From Platycnemis pennipes (taxonomy: Eukaryota; Arthropoda; Insecta; Odonata; Platycnemididae): a DNA stretch of 64,000 bases. A program made the position numbers and the translations under genes. The stretch covers positions 20,787,805-20,851,804 of the forward strand of contig OW121856.1 of NCBI GenBank assembly GCA_933228895.1, read 5' to 3'. Below are positions 44,938 to 57,705 of this stretch, one piece after another (the first letter of the stretch is position 1; every line of letters starts with the position of its first letter). Under the pieces are notes generated by a model that was not told the DNA's origin, made no database searches, and worked only from the letters and a program-made list of their open reading frames with translations.

Positions 44938-46748
44938 ATCGAGAGCATTAGCAAGGAAATCATATCGGCAAGCGTTATCACATTTCTAGAGCAGGTTGTA
45001 TGGAGAAAATTTAGATAGCAATCCTAAAGCGTTTTGGTCATATGTGAGAGACCTTCAGGGAAATAGGTCCACAGTGCACACACTTAAAAACGATAAAGGA
45101 ATTAGAGTCACCAGCAGTGTAGAAAAAGCCAATTAATTAAACACCTTCTTCCAAAGCGTATTCAACTCATCGTCACACAACGCAGTGGAACCACCGCCGA
45201 ACACATTCAGTGCGCAAATGCCCGAAATAAAAATTTCATGTCGCGGAATAGAGCAGCAGTTAAAAAACATTAGTAAAAACAAATCACCAGGTCCCAATCA
45301 AATTCCTTCCCAGTATACAAAGCATTAGCGTCTAAAATAGCCCCCTATCTAGAAATAATATTCAACAAAACACTAACGAACCACAGATTGGAAAGTAGCT
45401 AACATTACACCTATTTTTAAAAGCTGTGATGCGAAGAACCTATTAACTACAGACCCGTTTCACTCACGTCAATCTCTTGTAAGATATTTGATCACATTGT
45501 AGTCAGTTCGATAATGGGGCATTTGGATAGTCAGGGATTGCTCATAAACAGCCAACATGGGTTCCGGAAAAGTAGATCTTGCGAGACGCAATTAGCTTTA
45601 TTCGTACACGATATTTTAGTCTACGGCGAAAACAGTACTGAAGTTGATGCGATATTTTTAGATTTTAAAAAGGCATTCGATAAAATTCCTCATGATAAAT
45701 TAATCTTGAAGTTAGAGAGTTTTGGTATAAATAAAGACGTTGTCATGTCGGGCACAATCAAAGTCACGTCGGGAGTTTCCTAGGGTAGCGTAGTAGGTCC
45801 GATTCTATATCTTTTATGCATAAACGATTTGGGTACCGTAGTTAGTAGTAAGCTTAGACTCTTTGCAGACGATTAAAATGTGTGTAGCTATCAATTTTTG
45901 GAGGAGGGATAATTTGATAGAGCGATCCTATAACATTAGTAACACGAAGATCGAAATCGTTGAACCATAATGTATTTAGGTATAACAACCACTAAATATT
46001 TATCGTGGGGTGGACACATCCGGGAATATGCGGCAGAGCGAAGAGAAAGCTAGGATTTATGTAAAGAGTACTTGGTAAATGTGATGAGAAGACAAGAGCG
46101 ATGATACTTTTTACTAGTTAGGCCCCACCTTGAGTATGTAGCAAGTGTATGGGATCCGAATGAATTGGGTTTGATCAGAGAACTAGACGGTGTGTAGTGT
46201 AGAGCAGCTAGATTCATTAAAAGGTGTTACGATATGTTTAGTATAGTAACAGATTAATACAAGAATTAGGGTGGGAATCATTATCAGGACGTAGGTAAAA
46301 GTACAGATCAAATCTATTACAGAAATGTATATCAGAAAGCTTCACTTAATATGTTAGGCACATATTAAAACACCAGCGTATTATGCTAGATTCGACCAGA
46401 TAAATAAGATTAGAGAGATAGATTGTCGTACTGACAGATTCAAAATGGCATTATTCCCCTGTACTATAAGAGAACAGAATCTATTCTGTTGTTTGTAATC
46501 TATCTATTCTTTGCTCTGCTGCCTTTAGGCAGCATAGCAAAGGGATGGGTAGGGGAAATATTGTATACCTAGTAGTCTGTAGTGCATGATTCATGTATTA
46601 ATCCCTTAAATACTATAGATACTAACAATCTAGTTGCATGAGACCCTGTAATTGCTTGTTGCATTTGGATGTCAATAGTGCATGCTTGGTGATCTTCACC
46701 CCCTGCCACACACCCTTGTGGTGGCTTGCAGGGTATCGTGTAGATGTA
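44938..46748 (+). mobile_element. CR1/L2-like LINE, longest copy in the window
   Basis: About 1.8 kb inserted within the hAT-like element. It covers the linker, RT core (with internal losses) and C-terminal region. It ends with the 3' stem-loop CCCCCTGCCACACACCCTTG ... GTGGCTTGCAGGGTATC and a GTAGATGTA tail. Boundaries are supported by the TGTAAAA pair. It is 5'-truncated, with no endonuclease. Confidence 0.88.
44940..46490 (+). pseudogene. CR1/L2-like LINE reverse transcriptase, disrupted
   Basis: LINE RT pseudogene. Pieces in order: DSNPKAFWSYVRDLQGNRS at about 45,010; KNISKNKSPGPNQIPS at about 45,265; then the best piece, 89 codons at 45,514-45,783, with LLINSQHGFRKSRSCETQLA and motif A DAIFLDFKKAFDKIPHDKL. 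Motif B reads SGVS followed by a stop at 45,781, then GSVVGPILYLLCINDLG, and the catalytic block reads LRLFADD followed by a stop. A sizable part is missing after 45,930. The C-terminal YARFDQINKIREIDCRTD is at about 46,390. The motifs fit the CR1/L2/Jockey group; I favour CR1/L2-like. Not functional. Confidence 0.87.
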
Positions 46749-46751
46749 AAA
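46745..46751. repeat. LINE target duplication candidate, right
   Basis: TGTAAAA, overlapping the tail repeat, so its length is uncertain. Confidence 0.45.
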
Positions 46752-46840
46752 TTGCCCTTAGCGCCCTACCAGTTCCGCGTGCCGAAATAATTTCTCCGCG
46801 TTCTACTTTGGAAACGCGTGCCATAGGTTCGCCACCCTCG

Positions 46841-46848
46841 TTCTAGGC
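46841..46848. repeat. hAT target-site duplication, right copy
   Basis: TTCTAGGC, matching the left copy exactly. Confidence 0.88.
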
Positions 46849-47985
46849 AATGATAAAAATAGCAAAAATCTTTCTTGTATTTTGTAACTTGCTATAAATT
46901 TAATTATGCCTTCATCCGACATATTATTCCTCTTCATTCATTTTAATGCCCCACTAGTGGCCATTTTCCTGGTAATTACGCCGGATGTTCTGCGATACAA
47001 TATGATATCACCAACTCCACTTCCAAGCAAAACAGCAACGCCTTTTTTTCCCTCGAAACTGGAATCATGGCGGATAGTGTATCAACGGCAGACCTGACCA
47101 TGGACCTTACACATTGAAGTGCTACTTTTTAGCGACTTCCATGGCAGTGTACTTAAATTGTGAAGGAGCCTTCAGTTAGTCTAAAAGGAAAATCTGTGCA
47201 GAGGTTATCACAAAATACATTATGCATACATTGGGACGCCGACCCGTCTCATTCATACGCATTCGAATAAATTGATATAAAAAATGGAGTAAATTACGTT
47301 CTTAACGACTATGTATTATAACATTTGGATATTTTAGGATTACAATGCAATAAAGATAGCATTTGTTTTATTAAAATGTTTTTTATAAAAATAATTACGG
47401 AATAATTTTGTTGCACAGATAAATTTCTGCGATTAGCAGAAAACGCATATAACAGTTGTATCTACATTTTGTTTTAATTTGAATTAGATCAGCTGATGAG
47501 TTTTTGAGAAATAAATTGTTTAAGTTGACCTAATTGTCGAACACGTAAAAAACCGTCACCTTCTTCTATTTAAATGTTCATAAAAATTAAAAAATATAAA
47601 TCAAAAATGTTTTTTGCACAACTATTAACGTAGATTCAAACTAAAAAATTATGACTTAATTTAATTTTCTGCAGGTGTTTTGGCTAGGTACTTCATAAAC
47701 ATCATCCAAACACTAGCTCACATAATATTTCGGTCGACAGTAGTTCAAGTTAGTTAGTCAAGACTAGTTCAGTAGTAGTAGGACAACAGCTAAATTGCTC
47801 CACCTTATAACTAGTGATCACTACTTTATTTAGATTCAATTAGCCATCCTTGTTGTAGCAAATCTCATCCTTTCATTTTTATTATTTAACTTCATTCTTT
47901 ATCCTTCTCGCCTATTTTGTGACACATCTAGGAACATTTACAAATAGACCCTTGGGTGTCTACTAAGCAGTGACATACTCTGACT
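46849..47985. other. No feature recognised
   Basis: AT-rich, no gene identified. Confidence 0.35.
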
Positions 47986-48620
47986 CGACGCCCTTGTGAG
48001 CTCTGACTTGCGACGGACCTCCCCAGAGTGGCCCAGTCCTAGCCGGCCCTGGCCGCGATCAGCCACGCGGAAAGGCTCCGGGGCGGAAATTAAGGGGCCC
48101 GCAGAGGCCGGGATAACGCATGTGCTCCCGGCTGCGTCTGACAGCGATGTCGCGCTGGTGGTAGGGGCGTGGCCTCTCGTGCATACCGCAGGGCCCTGGT
48201 CGGAAGGGGTGGCGGGATTGGCGGGGCCCGGACGCAGGGGGTGGGGTGAGCGAGTCAGCGCCCCGTTCATTATTCAGTCTTTGGTATCGTTTTTACGGTA
48301 ATTCGAGACATTAACGGCATATCAATGGGAAAATATTCCAGTGTGTGGGATTTTTTTTTATGTTTCGGAGCGACTCATCGTTAAAATTTTCAGCATTTGC
48401 GGACATTATTTCTCTTTTCTTCTATTGTCCCTCCGTGCCTGAGATTGCAATTTGGAGTGCACGGATGACAAACCCTAAAATTGCGTCCCCACATAAATCG
48501 TCCAATGACAACGCGGCGCACGGAATGGGATTGGATGCAGGCCGACCGTGCATCACGACTCCTGTCGCGCGCATTTTCGCCCGGCGAGCATGGGGAACCT
48601 CATTTGCCATTTACTGTTTT
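47986..48620. other. Two GC-rich islands
   Basis: 47,986-48,290 and 48,440-48,610 are GC-rich and CpG-bearing. Open frames on both strands (97-110 codons) overlap and lack any domain, so composition explains them. Confidence 0.35.
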
Positions 48621-49590
48621 CGACTCTCAGATGATTAAATGTACAGCATAGAGTCATTAAAAGTTTAGCTCATTATTACAAAATTCATACAGTAGAACGT
48701 AACAAGTTTTTATTCTTCATTGGATAATAGAGACTCGAATTCCAATCTAGAATCAAGAAAAACTTAAGGCTTGTACAAGGAATTTGGTCGAACATTGCCC
48801 AGCTGTTTAAGCTGAAAGCACAATATAATTTTGAGATTAATTAAAGAGATTAATTAAACAAGCTAACTATCGATCTGTCAAAGGGGCTGACTGTCTCTTC
48901 CTCCCAACAATTTTGGGGATATTTTTCTTCAGCTCAATTATCATTGTGTTGATACTTCGCAATTATAATCATTTAATTGAACCAGTATGTTGTAAAATTC
49001 AATAATTATAAAAACCGGGAAACTATTGCAGAGATTGAGTTAAAAAATATGCTAGGATAGTGGTTGGAGGAAGGAAGGGACTGGATTTTGGGTAACATTT
49101 AAGGAAGTGGAAATTATCTCTCGCTTAAAAATGGAATTACTTCAACACATTTGAATCCATGGTTGAAGCTGAATGACAGAGATTTATACTTCATTGCCAC
49201 CTCCGCAGCAAATAATTACTTTTTCCTGATGTTTCTCAAATTAAAAGAATTTATTGATTGGTAAAAACTTCTAGATGAGAAATAATTCTTTTGAATATAG
49301 TCTTCAACATTTTTCACACTTTGTTTGTATACTCTCCGTAGACATAAATTTTCGAGAATTGGTTACAAAAACAAAAAATGCCAATGTTTCAATTCAGAAG
49401 AGTGTTCCCAATGGGGGAATATAATTTTATGCAGAGATATCACCCAAACTTTCAGCGCTAAATACTTAGGGCTGAGTGTAAAGGAGACGAAATACGATTC
49501 TTGCTTGAAGAGTTAAGGGTATTTCACCCTCTTGTTTCAATGTGGCTCGAAACCAAGCCACGAGCATACTTTTATCGCATTCTGATATTT
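48621..49590. other. No feature recognised
   Basis: AT-rich, no gene identified. Confidence 0.35.
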
Positions 49591-50640
49591 ACTGGTGGCG
49601 TGCAGATGTCAGATCAACGGTTGAAATCGAAGGTACGATCCTGGGCTGTCATTGACAATGGCGTCGCCTGCGTATGGCGCCTCGCAGCGGCGTCTGAGGC
49701 GCCCCTGGCAACCCCCATCACTCGTCCCCTCCCACGGCGCAGGCTGCTACTCTCGAAATGAGCAGGTGAGCGATCGGAGTCGTTTAAAGAATTGGATTAT
49801 AAGCCAGCCTCCGCAAAATTATGTGCATGCCGGTACTGGCCGCATAAATATGGCTGGGAGAAAAAAATTACTCCGGGAGAGATAAATATTACTCCGCAGG
49901 GGAAAAATATTACTCCCAAACGATATTTCGTTTCTCGGGCAGGGGTTGTCGTCGCATAAACTCAGTCAGTCCTCTCGCGACATAACTCTCGAGTTCCCTA
50001 AAATGCTCCAACCCTCTCCACCTCATCATTTCCGCCTCTTCCTCCCCCGCAACACTCCCTCCCACCCCACCCCCATTCAGCAACAAGCACTCCCGAGGCG
50101 CCTGTTGCCGAAGGCGCCTCCCCCCAAGGATCACCCCCCTCTCATCCATCCTACCCCTTCACGCTTCGCGTGCTTCGCCCTCGCCTCTTCTTCTTTTCCC
50201 ACCCCCGCAATATATCACCAAGGCGGCCAATTCGTTTCAGGCCACGGTCTCCCCCTTCGCCGTCCGTCTCCTCTTCTGCAATTCACGGTGAGCCGGAGCG
50301 ACGCCATACGGACGCTTTCGCTGGCGAGTGACCCGGACCCGGTCCTCTCACGCCCACCCCAGGAAATATTTTACACGCTTTTTTACTTTGCCGGACTAGG
50401 AAAAGTCCAGGCGTCTTAATGTGGCGTGTAATGAAAAAAAATGGAGTTCGTTTCGTCCGTCGATCGAGAGGGAGAAGAAAAAGAAGAACGGTCCCTTCGA
50501 TGCGAGTTTTTGTCCACTTTAATTTGGATCTTCTGGTCGGAAGCTTCAAAGAAACTCCATGTATTCTTTCCCTGGATACTTTGAGTATTGTGGGCATAGT
50601 ATTGGTGTCATGTGTATGGGGCCCCTGATATAGCTTTCCC
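49591..50640. other. GC-rich island, largest in the window
   Basis: About 1 kb of GC-rich sequence with C-rich tracts (49,990-50,200). It contains an ATG-initiated short frame at 49,652 that meets a GTGAGC donor-like site at 49,765, and a 157-codon frame at 49,946-50,419 rich in proline and serine. No domain is recognised. It might hold a promoter with a short first exon, but this is speculative. Confidence 0.3.
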
Positions 50641-51830
50641 ACGACTCAATAATATATGTTTCTGACTTTTACTTTCCTCCTTAATTCTACTTTTAGCAAG
50701 TAGACTAGTAGAAAGGGGGCTAGAACTGATTGAGCAGTATACCCTCCACTAGCTGGAGCTATTTGTGGTTATAGTGCTTAAATGCTATCAATGTCATCTA
50801 CCGATTAAATGTTGGTGATTAACATATTTTCCAACGCTATCTTTAATCTCAAAAAGCTTTATCTTATCCCTAGCTACGTTGCACAGTTTGGTCTATTTTC
50901 ACTCCACTTAAAATGGTTGACCTTTTCCTGACTCTCTCCCGCTCTCCTCCATTCTTCGCTGTCAACATCACATTGCTTTTAATTACATCCTGCAACCACC
51001 ATTTTTTCCTCGGATGTCATCCAGGAACTTTCTTTCCTCCCCTGGCTTGCCCAGCTTTTCTTCCTCTTTCTTCCCTCAGATCTCGCTTATTTTCTCCATT
51101 TTTCGATGCGGAGTTCAATTTTTCTCGAAGAGACTGACCCTGCTCGGGTCATTTTTCTTATCTCTCACTGGCTAGTCCACCTTTCTTGGATCTCCAAAAT
51201 ATCCCACAACCTGGCGGGAGTAATTCTCATTGCTCATTGTTTAATCGCTGAACTGGTAAATCGCAATGGTGAACATTTCTCAATAATTGAAGCGTTGAGG
51301 AGATGAATTGCTGTTTTAGTTCTATTCTTAATCAAATTATCGGTACAACAAAGAGAACATTGAAGTTTGTTCGAGATTAATAGTGATTTATTTTTTTATG
51401 CCATGGTACCGGCCGATCTTCCATCTCAATTGGTATTCCACCCCGTTTTTACACATTAAACGTCCGCAAGGTTCGCATCAATATGTTCTCTCTATGATGA
51501 TTCCCTGCTCTTATTCTTTCTGGTACTTACTTATTTCAGATTCTGATTCTCTCCTCGAGGGAAAAAAATCACTTCCTTCGAATTCTCCAATAGAATGGAT
51601 ATAGCCACGACTCTATTCTTAAGACCACCTTGAGTAGTCCTAAGGATGAACTCGCGTCTTAGATGGGCGGTGAAGAAGCAAAGGACGGTGCGGACCTAAA
51701 CAGGAATGAATAGGCTTCCTCAGAAAACCAAAAGAAAGCAAATCCATATGAACAAGTACTATACCTTGCCGGCACTACCGAAAACATCACCCGAGTCCTC
51801 TTCAGGCATGTTCTGGTGACATGATTTGGT
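50641..51830. other. No feature recognised
   Basis: No gene or repeat identified. Confidence 0.35.
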
Positions 51831-52479
51831 AGTGATAAAATCGAATGGTAGGACCTAAACAAAAGATAGTTCATGACGCATTTGTTCATCAGTGAAACGG
51901 CGACAATAAATAAGCCAAATAAAGAGAATGAAATGAAAACCGCCTCCGAAAGCAAAATAATTGTCTTCGAGCATATATATGAGAAGGAGGGTACCAAGTC
52001 CATTGCTTCTGCGGAAAAGGAATTTGCCAAGCGTCGAGATCTCTTGTTAGATGCAGACTAGTAGACCATGTAAAGATGGCTTAAAAGAAGTAATTTTAAA
52101 TTTCAGCCGTGGCTGAACACGCCTGGTCTGCATCGGATCAGGTGTGTCAGCCTGATCGGCTTTCAGGCGTCAGCCTAATAGGCTTCGGGGAAAGTATCAT
52201 TTCAGTCGAAAAAAACGGGTATCTTCCGCGGCTACCTAGGGAGTCGATCAAAATATCGCAGAATCCTGTAGAAGACGGAATGGAAACGAATCATTATCCA
52301 TTGTTACCCTTGGGATGTGATGTGATCATGAGATTGATTTCCTATCTTCAATACGTCTTAGTGTGGCAGATTCACTCTAAGAATCCCCTTTATTTGGCTT
52401 ATTTATTATCGCTGTTTCACTGATGAACAAATACGTCATGGGCTATCTTTTGTCTAGGTCGACCATTCGACCTTATTGA
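51831..52479. mobile_element. Element with about 90-bp terminal inverted repeats
   Basis: The left arm (about 51,831-51,921) and right arm (about 52,389-52,479, reversed) share CTA(A/G)ACAAAAGATAG, CATGACG(C/T)ATTTGTTC, ATCAGTGAAAC and AATAAATAAGCCAAATAAAG, roughly 85-90 percent identical by eye. The total is about 650 bp. The interior has no transposase. Open frames across the arms are by-products. The superfamily cannot be told because no target duplication is evident. Confidence 0.7.
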
Positions 52480-53600
52480 CACGGGTGCCCCTTCTGCGAG
52501 CAATATTCATTGGTTCCTCTGGTCCAGCTCTCGAAGTCACAGAAACGCTGAAGTCCCTCCAGCGCAATAAGTCTGTGGTTTCAATAAACAATCATTGACA
52601 AAAACTATAGCCAATGTTGAGTTTTTTATGTGTTTTGACGAAATTATTTTTATGCGTGCTTCTAATTCAGTAATTCTCGATAAATATTTTAGTGAAACTT
52701 GCATATCTAAAGAACCGTTAAATGTTTTCTGAACTATTTTTTCGATGCTGTTGTAGGTAATAACCCTTTTCATCATATTTTTCCGTTCAGATTTTTGATG
52801 ACGAAGTCGTTACATTTTTACATGTTTACGTTCGAACTGTATTAGCCTATTAAGAATAGCGTGTAAAACTTTTTCTACAAGCAGACCTATAAGAGTCAAT
52901 TGATATCAGATTGCTTTTGCCTTCTCCCTCGTACCCACACTTGCATTGCGATTACAAAAGGTCTCACCCCGTTTCTTTGCCCGTTGTAACGGGAAGGCCA
53001 CCGACCGGACCCCCCACAGACAGCCGATAGAAGAAAAGGAATTTTGAGTAACCTTATTTATTTGATACAAATTTCAGCCGCTGCCAATGAATACCTCGAT
53101 ATTTTCTGCTAAAAATGTCCGCGATGTTCGTTTTTGGATAATCACGGTCCGGAGGGAAGTGTATTACCATCGACAACGTAAACGAAACATATGCAGCTTG
53201 AATAGAATTAGCTTACCTGACATAATCCCTGTGTGATAATGTGAGCTTACCCAATGACAAAGAGTATAGCTCTAGGCAACTTAAGTACACGTCTAAATTA
53301 ATACGAAATCTCGCAGCTATTTTAACGTGCCCGTCAAGGCGGGAACTAACTATAAAAGACGATCATGAGAAAGAGTAAAATTAAGTAAACTTTCTATTTC
53401 CTCTCTATTTTCTGGGTACAGCCCAACCAGTTACAACTCTTCCGTGTCATTCGCAAGGAACAATTCTCAACTTGGTCTCTTCTATCATTTCTTCCAGACT
53501 GCACATCCCCTGAATCTAGCCGGTATCAGTATGAACTAGTTGAGGCTCAACCATTTCCCTCTTTTCCAGAATTGTACTGAGAATTGCACTTCCTGCCATA
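52480..53600. other. No feature recognised
   Basis: No gene or repeat identified. Confidence 0.35.
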
Positions 53601-54200
53601 CACTTAATCGATCGTTCCTTGGATACGCGTCTTTTTTTGCTGATTCGCCACTGACACATCCCTGACTTCATGTTCACTCTCCTTCCCGCTCCTTATCTTT
53701 CGCAAGCAATACCTCTCGAAAGGGTTACATTCACTGCGGAGCGCGATCAGAGACGCGCGTTGACTGCTTGTTTTGGGCGACATGCGTCTTCCAGTTACGC
53801 ATAAATATTTTGTAAAGCAATTTTCGCTCTCCCTTCCAGGATCCGGGCGGAGCTTACGCGTTAATAGCACGCGGGAAACTCTAAGGCACGCGGATTATCC
53901 CCGGCGAGCAAGCTGCTTGCGGCTCATGGGAATCCTATTACCGGTCTCCACTAACGACGAAAGTTTAATTACCATTCATTATGTTCCTTCGTCTCCACGA
54001 GACGCGAGAATCTGGCGTGCTCTTTACGCCCAGAACGAGAGCATGTGCGTGAGAAATCAAGGCTTTATCTTGTTTTCCTTTGTACTTACGTACCAACGAA
54101 CCGTTGAGCGGAAATATTATGCTTCTGACAAACCTTATGCCAGTATCGCCAGGAAAGACTTGAGTCGCCTCAATCTCAGTCTCTCTTGTGTACTGTGCTG
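53601..54200. other. GC-rich island
   Basis: GC-rich, CpG-containing block centred on 53,830-54,050. Frames of 88-142 codons on both strands overlap, without domain. Confidence 0.35.
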
Positions 54201-56090
54201 ACGCTTTAATCTTAATTTCAACCAATTTATATCTGAGCAACACTTCGAAAATTCTCTGTGATAGTATGGTCTCGATTTTGGAATGGATTTCATCATTTTC
54301 ATTTCATCTTTAGCTTAAAACTCCTCATCTACTTGTCTCAGAATCGCGTTTTCTGCTTACAAGTTGTATTTTGAGCGGGAATAAGTGATTTTAAAAGCCT
54401 AAAAAGGCAGTGTAGAATGGAAGGCTTTTGTCTAAGAACACTGTGATAGAAGCGCTCCAAGTGGAATATCCACTCTCACTTCTCAAGTAGCGAACATTTA
54501 AGACGGGATTTGCGAGCTATAAATCTCATCTGAGGAGTAGTAAGAGCTGCCTGGAAGATTCTGGAGCCGTAAATTAATCTCAGGGCCTTATGTTCTGATG
54601 CGTCTTTTTTCATTGTATTTTAATCGTTTGTTTCTAAAGAAGTTGCTCTTCGACCATTTTCTTTTTATAAAAACATCAAAAGCAGTTACTTGTTCTGGTT
54701 TGTTTCCATTGAGGTGCTGAAGATGAATATTTGACATTGAAATTCTATGGTAATAAAATTATGATAACATGTCCTTCAGTTTTTTTTATTTAGCCTGCTG
54801 CTTTTCTATTTAGGTATATTATTAATATGTATAAAAAAATATATATACTAATCAGCCAATATTAATTATTCTTCCGCGCATTTTTCAACTTTTTTTAAAT
54901 TACATAGTTTAATGAAACCTCTTCATTTATTTCACGCTGGGAATTTTGAAGAAATGCAATTGAAGCGATATTTCTTTAAAGTTGTTTTTTTGCAGCCTAA
55001 TATTGCAAGTAAAATAATTTATTCTCCGATTTAACTACCAAAAGATATTCGTGCTTTCATTCTTTCATATTCTCTCCAACTGATTGATCGAATGAAATCA
55101 ATGGAGGAGTCACATCAACATAGGCAGATTTCAAGGGTCTCATTTTTCTGCTCTCAAGGCAATGAGCGCTTGATTACGTGCTGGTATTATGCATTTAATT
55201 CATTATTCGTATAAATTTGAGTTAATTTGGTGCAAGATAGCAATATATGTTGAAGTAATCTGTAATGAAAATTAAATTTCCCCGCTCCAATTCGTCCAAC
55301 TTAATTCAATCCTTCACCCAGTGAATGTATTAACTTTTATCGTGATAACACTGTAGATACGTTTTCCAGAGTGCCGATGGCAGTGGCATCCAATGAAGTT
55401 ATTAAAGTGTGCGATCTGATGATGAAGCGTTTAATTGTAATACCTTTGAGTTTCTTGTCGTGTTACTCATTTTATGGATCCCAGACTATTCTCCCTCGAC
55501 TGTTTTGAGACCGTTTTATTGCGTCACATTTGTTGCTGTCATTATAACTATGATGAATATTTTCCCAGGAGTTTAACCTTTTTCATCTCATAAATACTTT
55601 TACCTTCAATCGGAGTAATTTGTTCATGTTTTAAGGCATATTATTTCGCTAAATAGGTTCTTAATGCTATTTTTCATGATGTAGGTATTTGAGATACAAA
55701 GGGAGCTCTCATTTTATTAGCCCTTTTTCCTTAAAGTCTCGGGCCGAATTCGGTTTTTTGGATTGTGTACAGTCATTAGCAAATCCTTCAAGCTCCTCAA
55801 AAAAATATAATTGCTATAAATTGACGATGCATTCCCCTTGCAATAAACTTTTGATTTAATATTTGCAAAATAATGCGTTGTTAATATGAGAAAAATGCTA
55901 TTCAACAAGAACAATATCTGTGTTATTGGCCGGTAATGTCGTGCTCTACTGGTCCAGTCAGCGTACGAAGTTAAAATGATGTTAGTCAAGTGAAGTTCCT
56001 TTCCTAAGTCTTATGAGCGTCAGCTTGAATATCCTTATTCTCTCTGCCACCTTAAATCTTATCCTCCACCGAAGAATATTACTGAAATGA
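54201..56090. other. No feature recognised
   Basis: AT-rich, no gene identified. Confidence 0.35.
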
Positions 56091-56380
56091 TTTGAATGGA
56101 GCAGAGTTTCTTCCTAGGAATTATGAACAGAAGTTCGGAATTTCCTGTTCCCCCTGACCCCGCTAACCGTATCTCTTTCATTGAGTTCCTCTGGGCGCCT
56201 TCCCTGCAGCCTCCAACAACCCGTTCTCCTTCTCTGGGACGGCGCCAAGTCGAGATCTGCAATTTCTGTGACCTCTCTTTTTCTCTCTCTCTACCCTCCT
56301 CCCTCCCCTCCCCCAGCCATCAAATTACCGCCCCGACTTCAACCAATCGATTGCGAAGTTCATTTCTGACCGAGTGAGGT
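56091..56380. other. Small GC-rich and pyrimidine-rich island
   Basis: Includes a CT-rich tract at 56,270-56,320. Overlapping short frames on both strands have no domain. Confidence 0.35.
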
Positions 56381-57705
56381 CTTTGTCACTTCCATTCATT
56401 TCAAAAGAAAATATAAGGTCGCAATTTTGAAATGCATATGTATTCTATAATGTTTGAGAGTACGATAAAATAGATCGCCTGGAAAATAAGATGAAAAACG
56501 CAAATGGGCTCCTACTTAAATATCGGTTCAATATAAAGGCTCACTCTGAAGCTTAAAACATTTAATTTATTAGTATAAATATTGTTTTTTGCACAAATAA
56601 TTTCCCGGCCACGGTTAGCCTAACGTTCATTAGTATCGGTGTTATTTTAGGAGTTGGTTTAGGATTAAATTGGGCTAGACAACACGATATAGCTAACATT
56701 GTAAGTTGGAGCTCCCATTTAGTATTACTAAGTAATACTAAAATGTAACATTATTGTACTCACGACGTATGTTAAACATGCAGAGTATTACTGTGTTTTC
56801 TCAAGTACTTGTACTTGATGTCACGCGTGATGAGGAGTAAAAAAACACTTCATGCCACGTATTGAATCACAGTTAGGGGCTGAATAACATTGCTGGTAAG
56901 AAAGCCGGTTGTTGACGCCATCTTTTTGATGACTATTTTACTCTTCTGGACTGAAAACAAAATCTTTCCTTTGACTTAATGACTCATTTTTCCGTCAAGT
57001 TATATCGCTGCTTTCCCCTAGCCCATGAAAATCAGTTTTCCCAGAATTGGAAATTTCATCATGAAGTGAATTACCTTGCTTTCATCAGGGATGAAGCTTT
57101 TTGCACCCACCTTTTGTCCTTATTTAATTATTTTAAGTTTTCCTTTTGATTATCCTTCCCTGGCATATCTTCCCCAGCCTCATTCTTGAAAGTCAAGCTT
57201 CCCTTTATGTTTCTCCAATTCGCCTAGGGCTTGCCTCTTTGCCGAAGAGGCTGCAATTCGCCAAGACGCAAGGCGAAGATTTTTATCAGGTTTTTACGAA
57301 GCAACATGGGTTTTCATCCCAAAAATGTGGCATTAATGAAACTGGTAAGTCAGTTTTGGAAGTCTGTTGCATAATGATCGTTGCATAGAATATACTAACA
57401 TTGTTGAACCAGTTGGTTTTCTGCATCGTTGGTCTGTAGAACTCTGTAGGGTTTTTCATGTTTCATAACTTCGATCTGAAGACGCCAGTTTGAAAACCAG
57501 CTAAGCGGTTGTTACCCGAAGTAACGCACGCTGCGAAAATCAGAAGAGCCATACATTAGTGAACCTGATTTGATGATTGCTGAACGTAGATTTTCGTAGC
57601 GTGGAGAATTTCCTATTAAAGAGACAACTGGAGAAAACAGACTGTTCTGTTCACGAAAGAGACAAATGGAGGAATTGATTTGATGATTACTGGATTTATT
57701 AAACA
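56381..57705. other. No feature recognised
   Basis: No gene or repeat identified. Confidence 0.35.

Larger units (their letters stand above)
44698..46840. mobile_element. hAT-like non-autonomous DNA transposon
   Basis: The terminal inverted repeats are CAGGGGTGGCGAACCTTTT on the left and, reversed, CGAGGGTGGCGAACCTATG on the right (about 16 of 18). The perfect 8-bp TTCTAGGC duplication flanks the element. Just inside, motifs such as GAGTGCCAAAG and GCGTGCCGAAA/GCGTGCC recur, as in hAT subterminal regions. No transposase frame is present. A CR1/L2-like LINE makes up most of the length, so the original element was only about 330 bp. Confidence 0.86.

Noticed and set aside
47938..48301. Frames of 110 and 101 codons on opposite strands
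   Set aside because: GC-rich composition lacks stop codons in several frames. No start context or domain supports either.
51659..52030. 123-codon hydrophobic minus-strand frame, membrane-protein-like
   Set aside because: It runs across the inverted arm of the 51.8-52.5 kb element and has no family resemblance.
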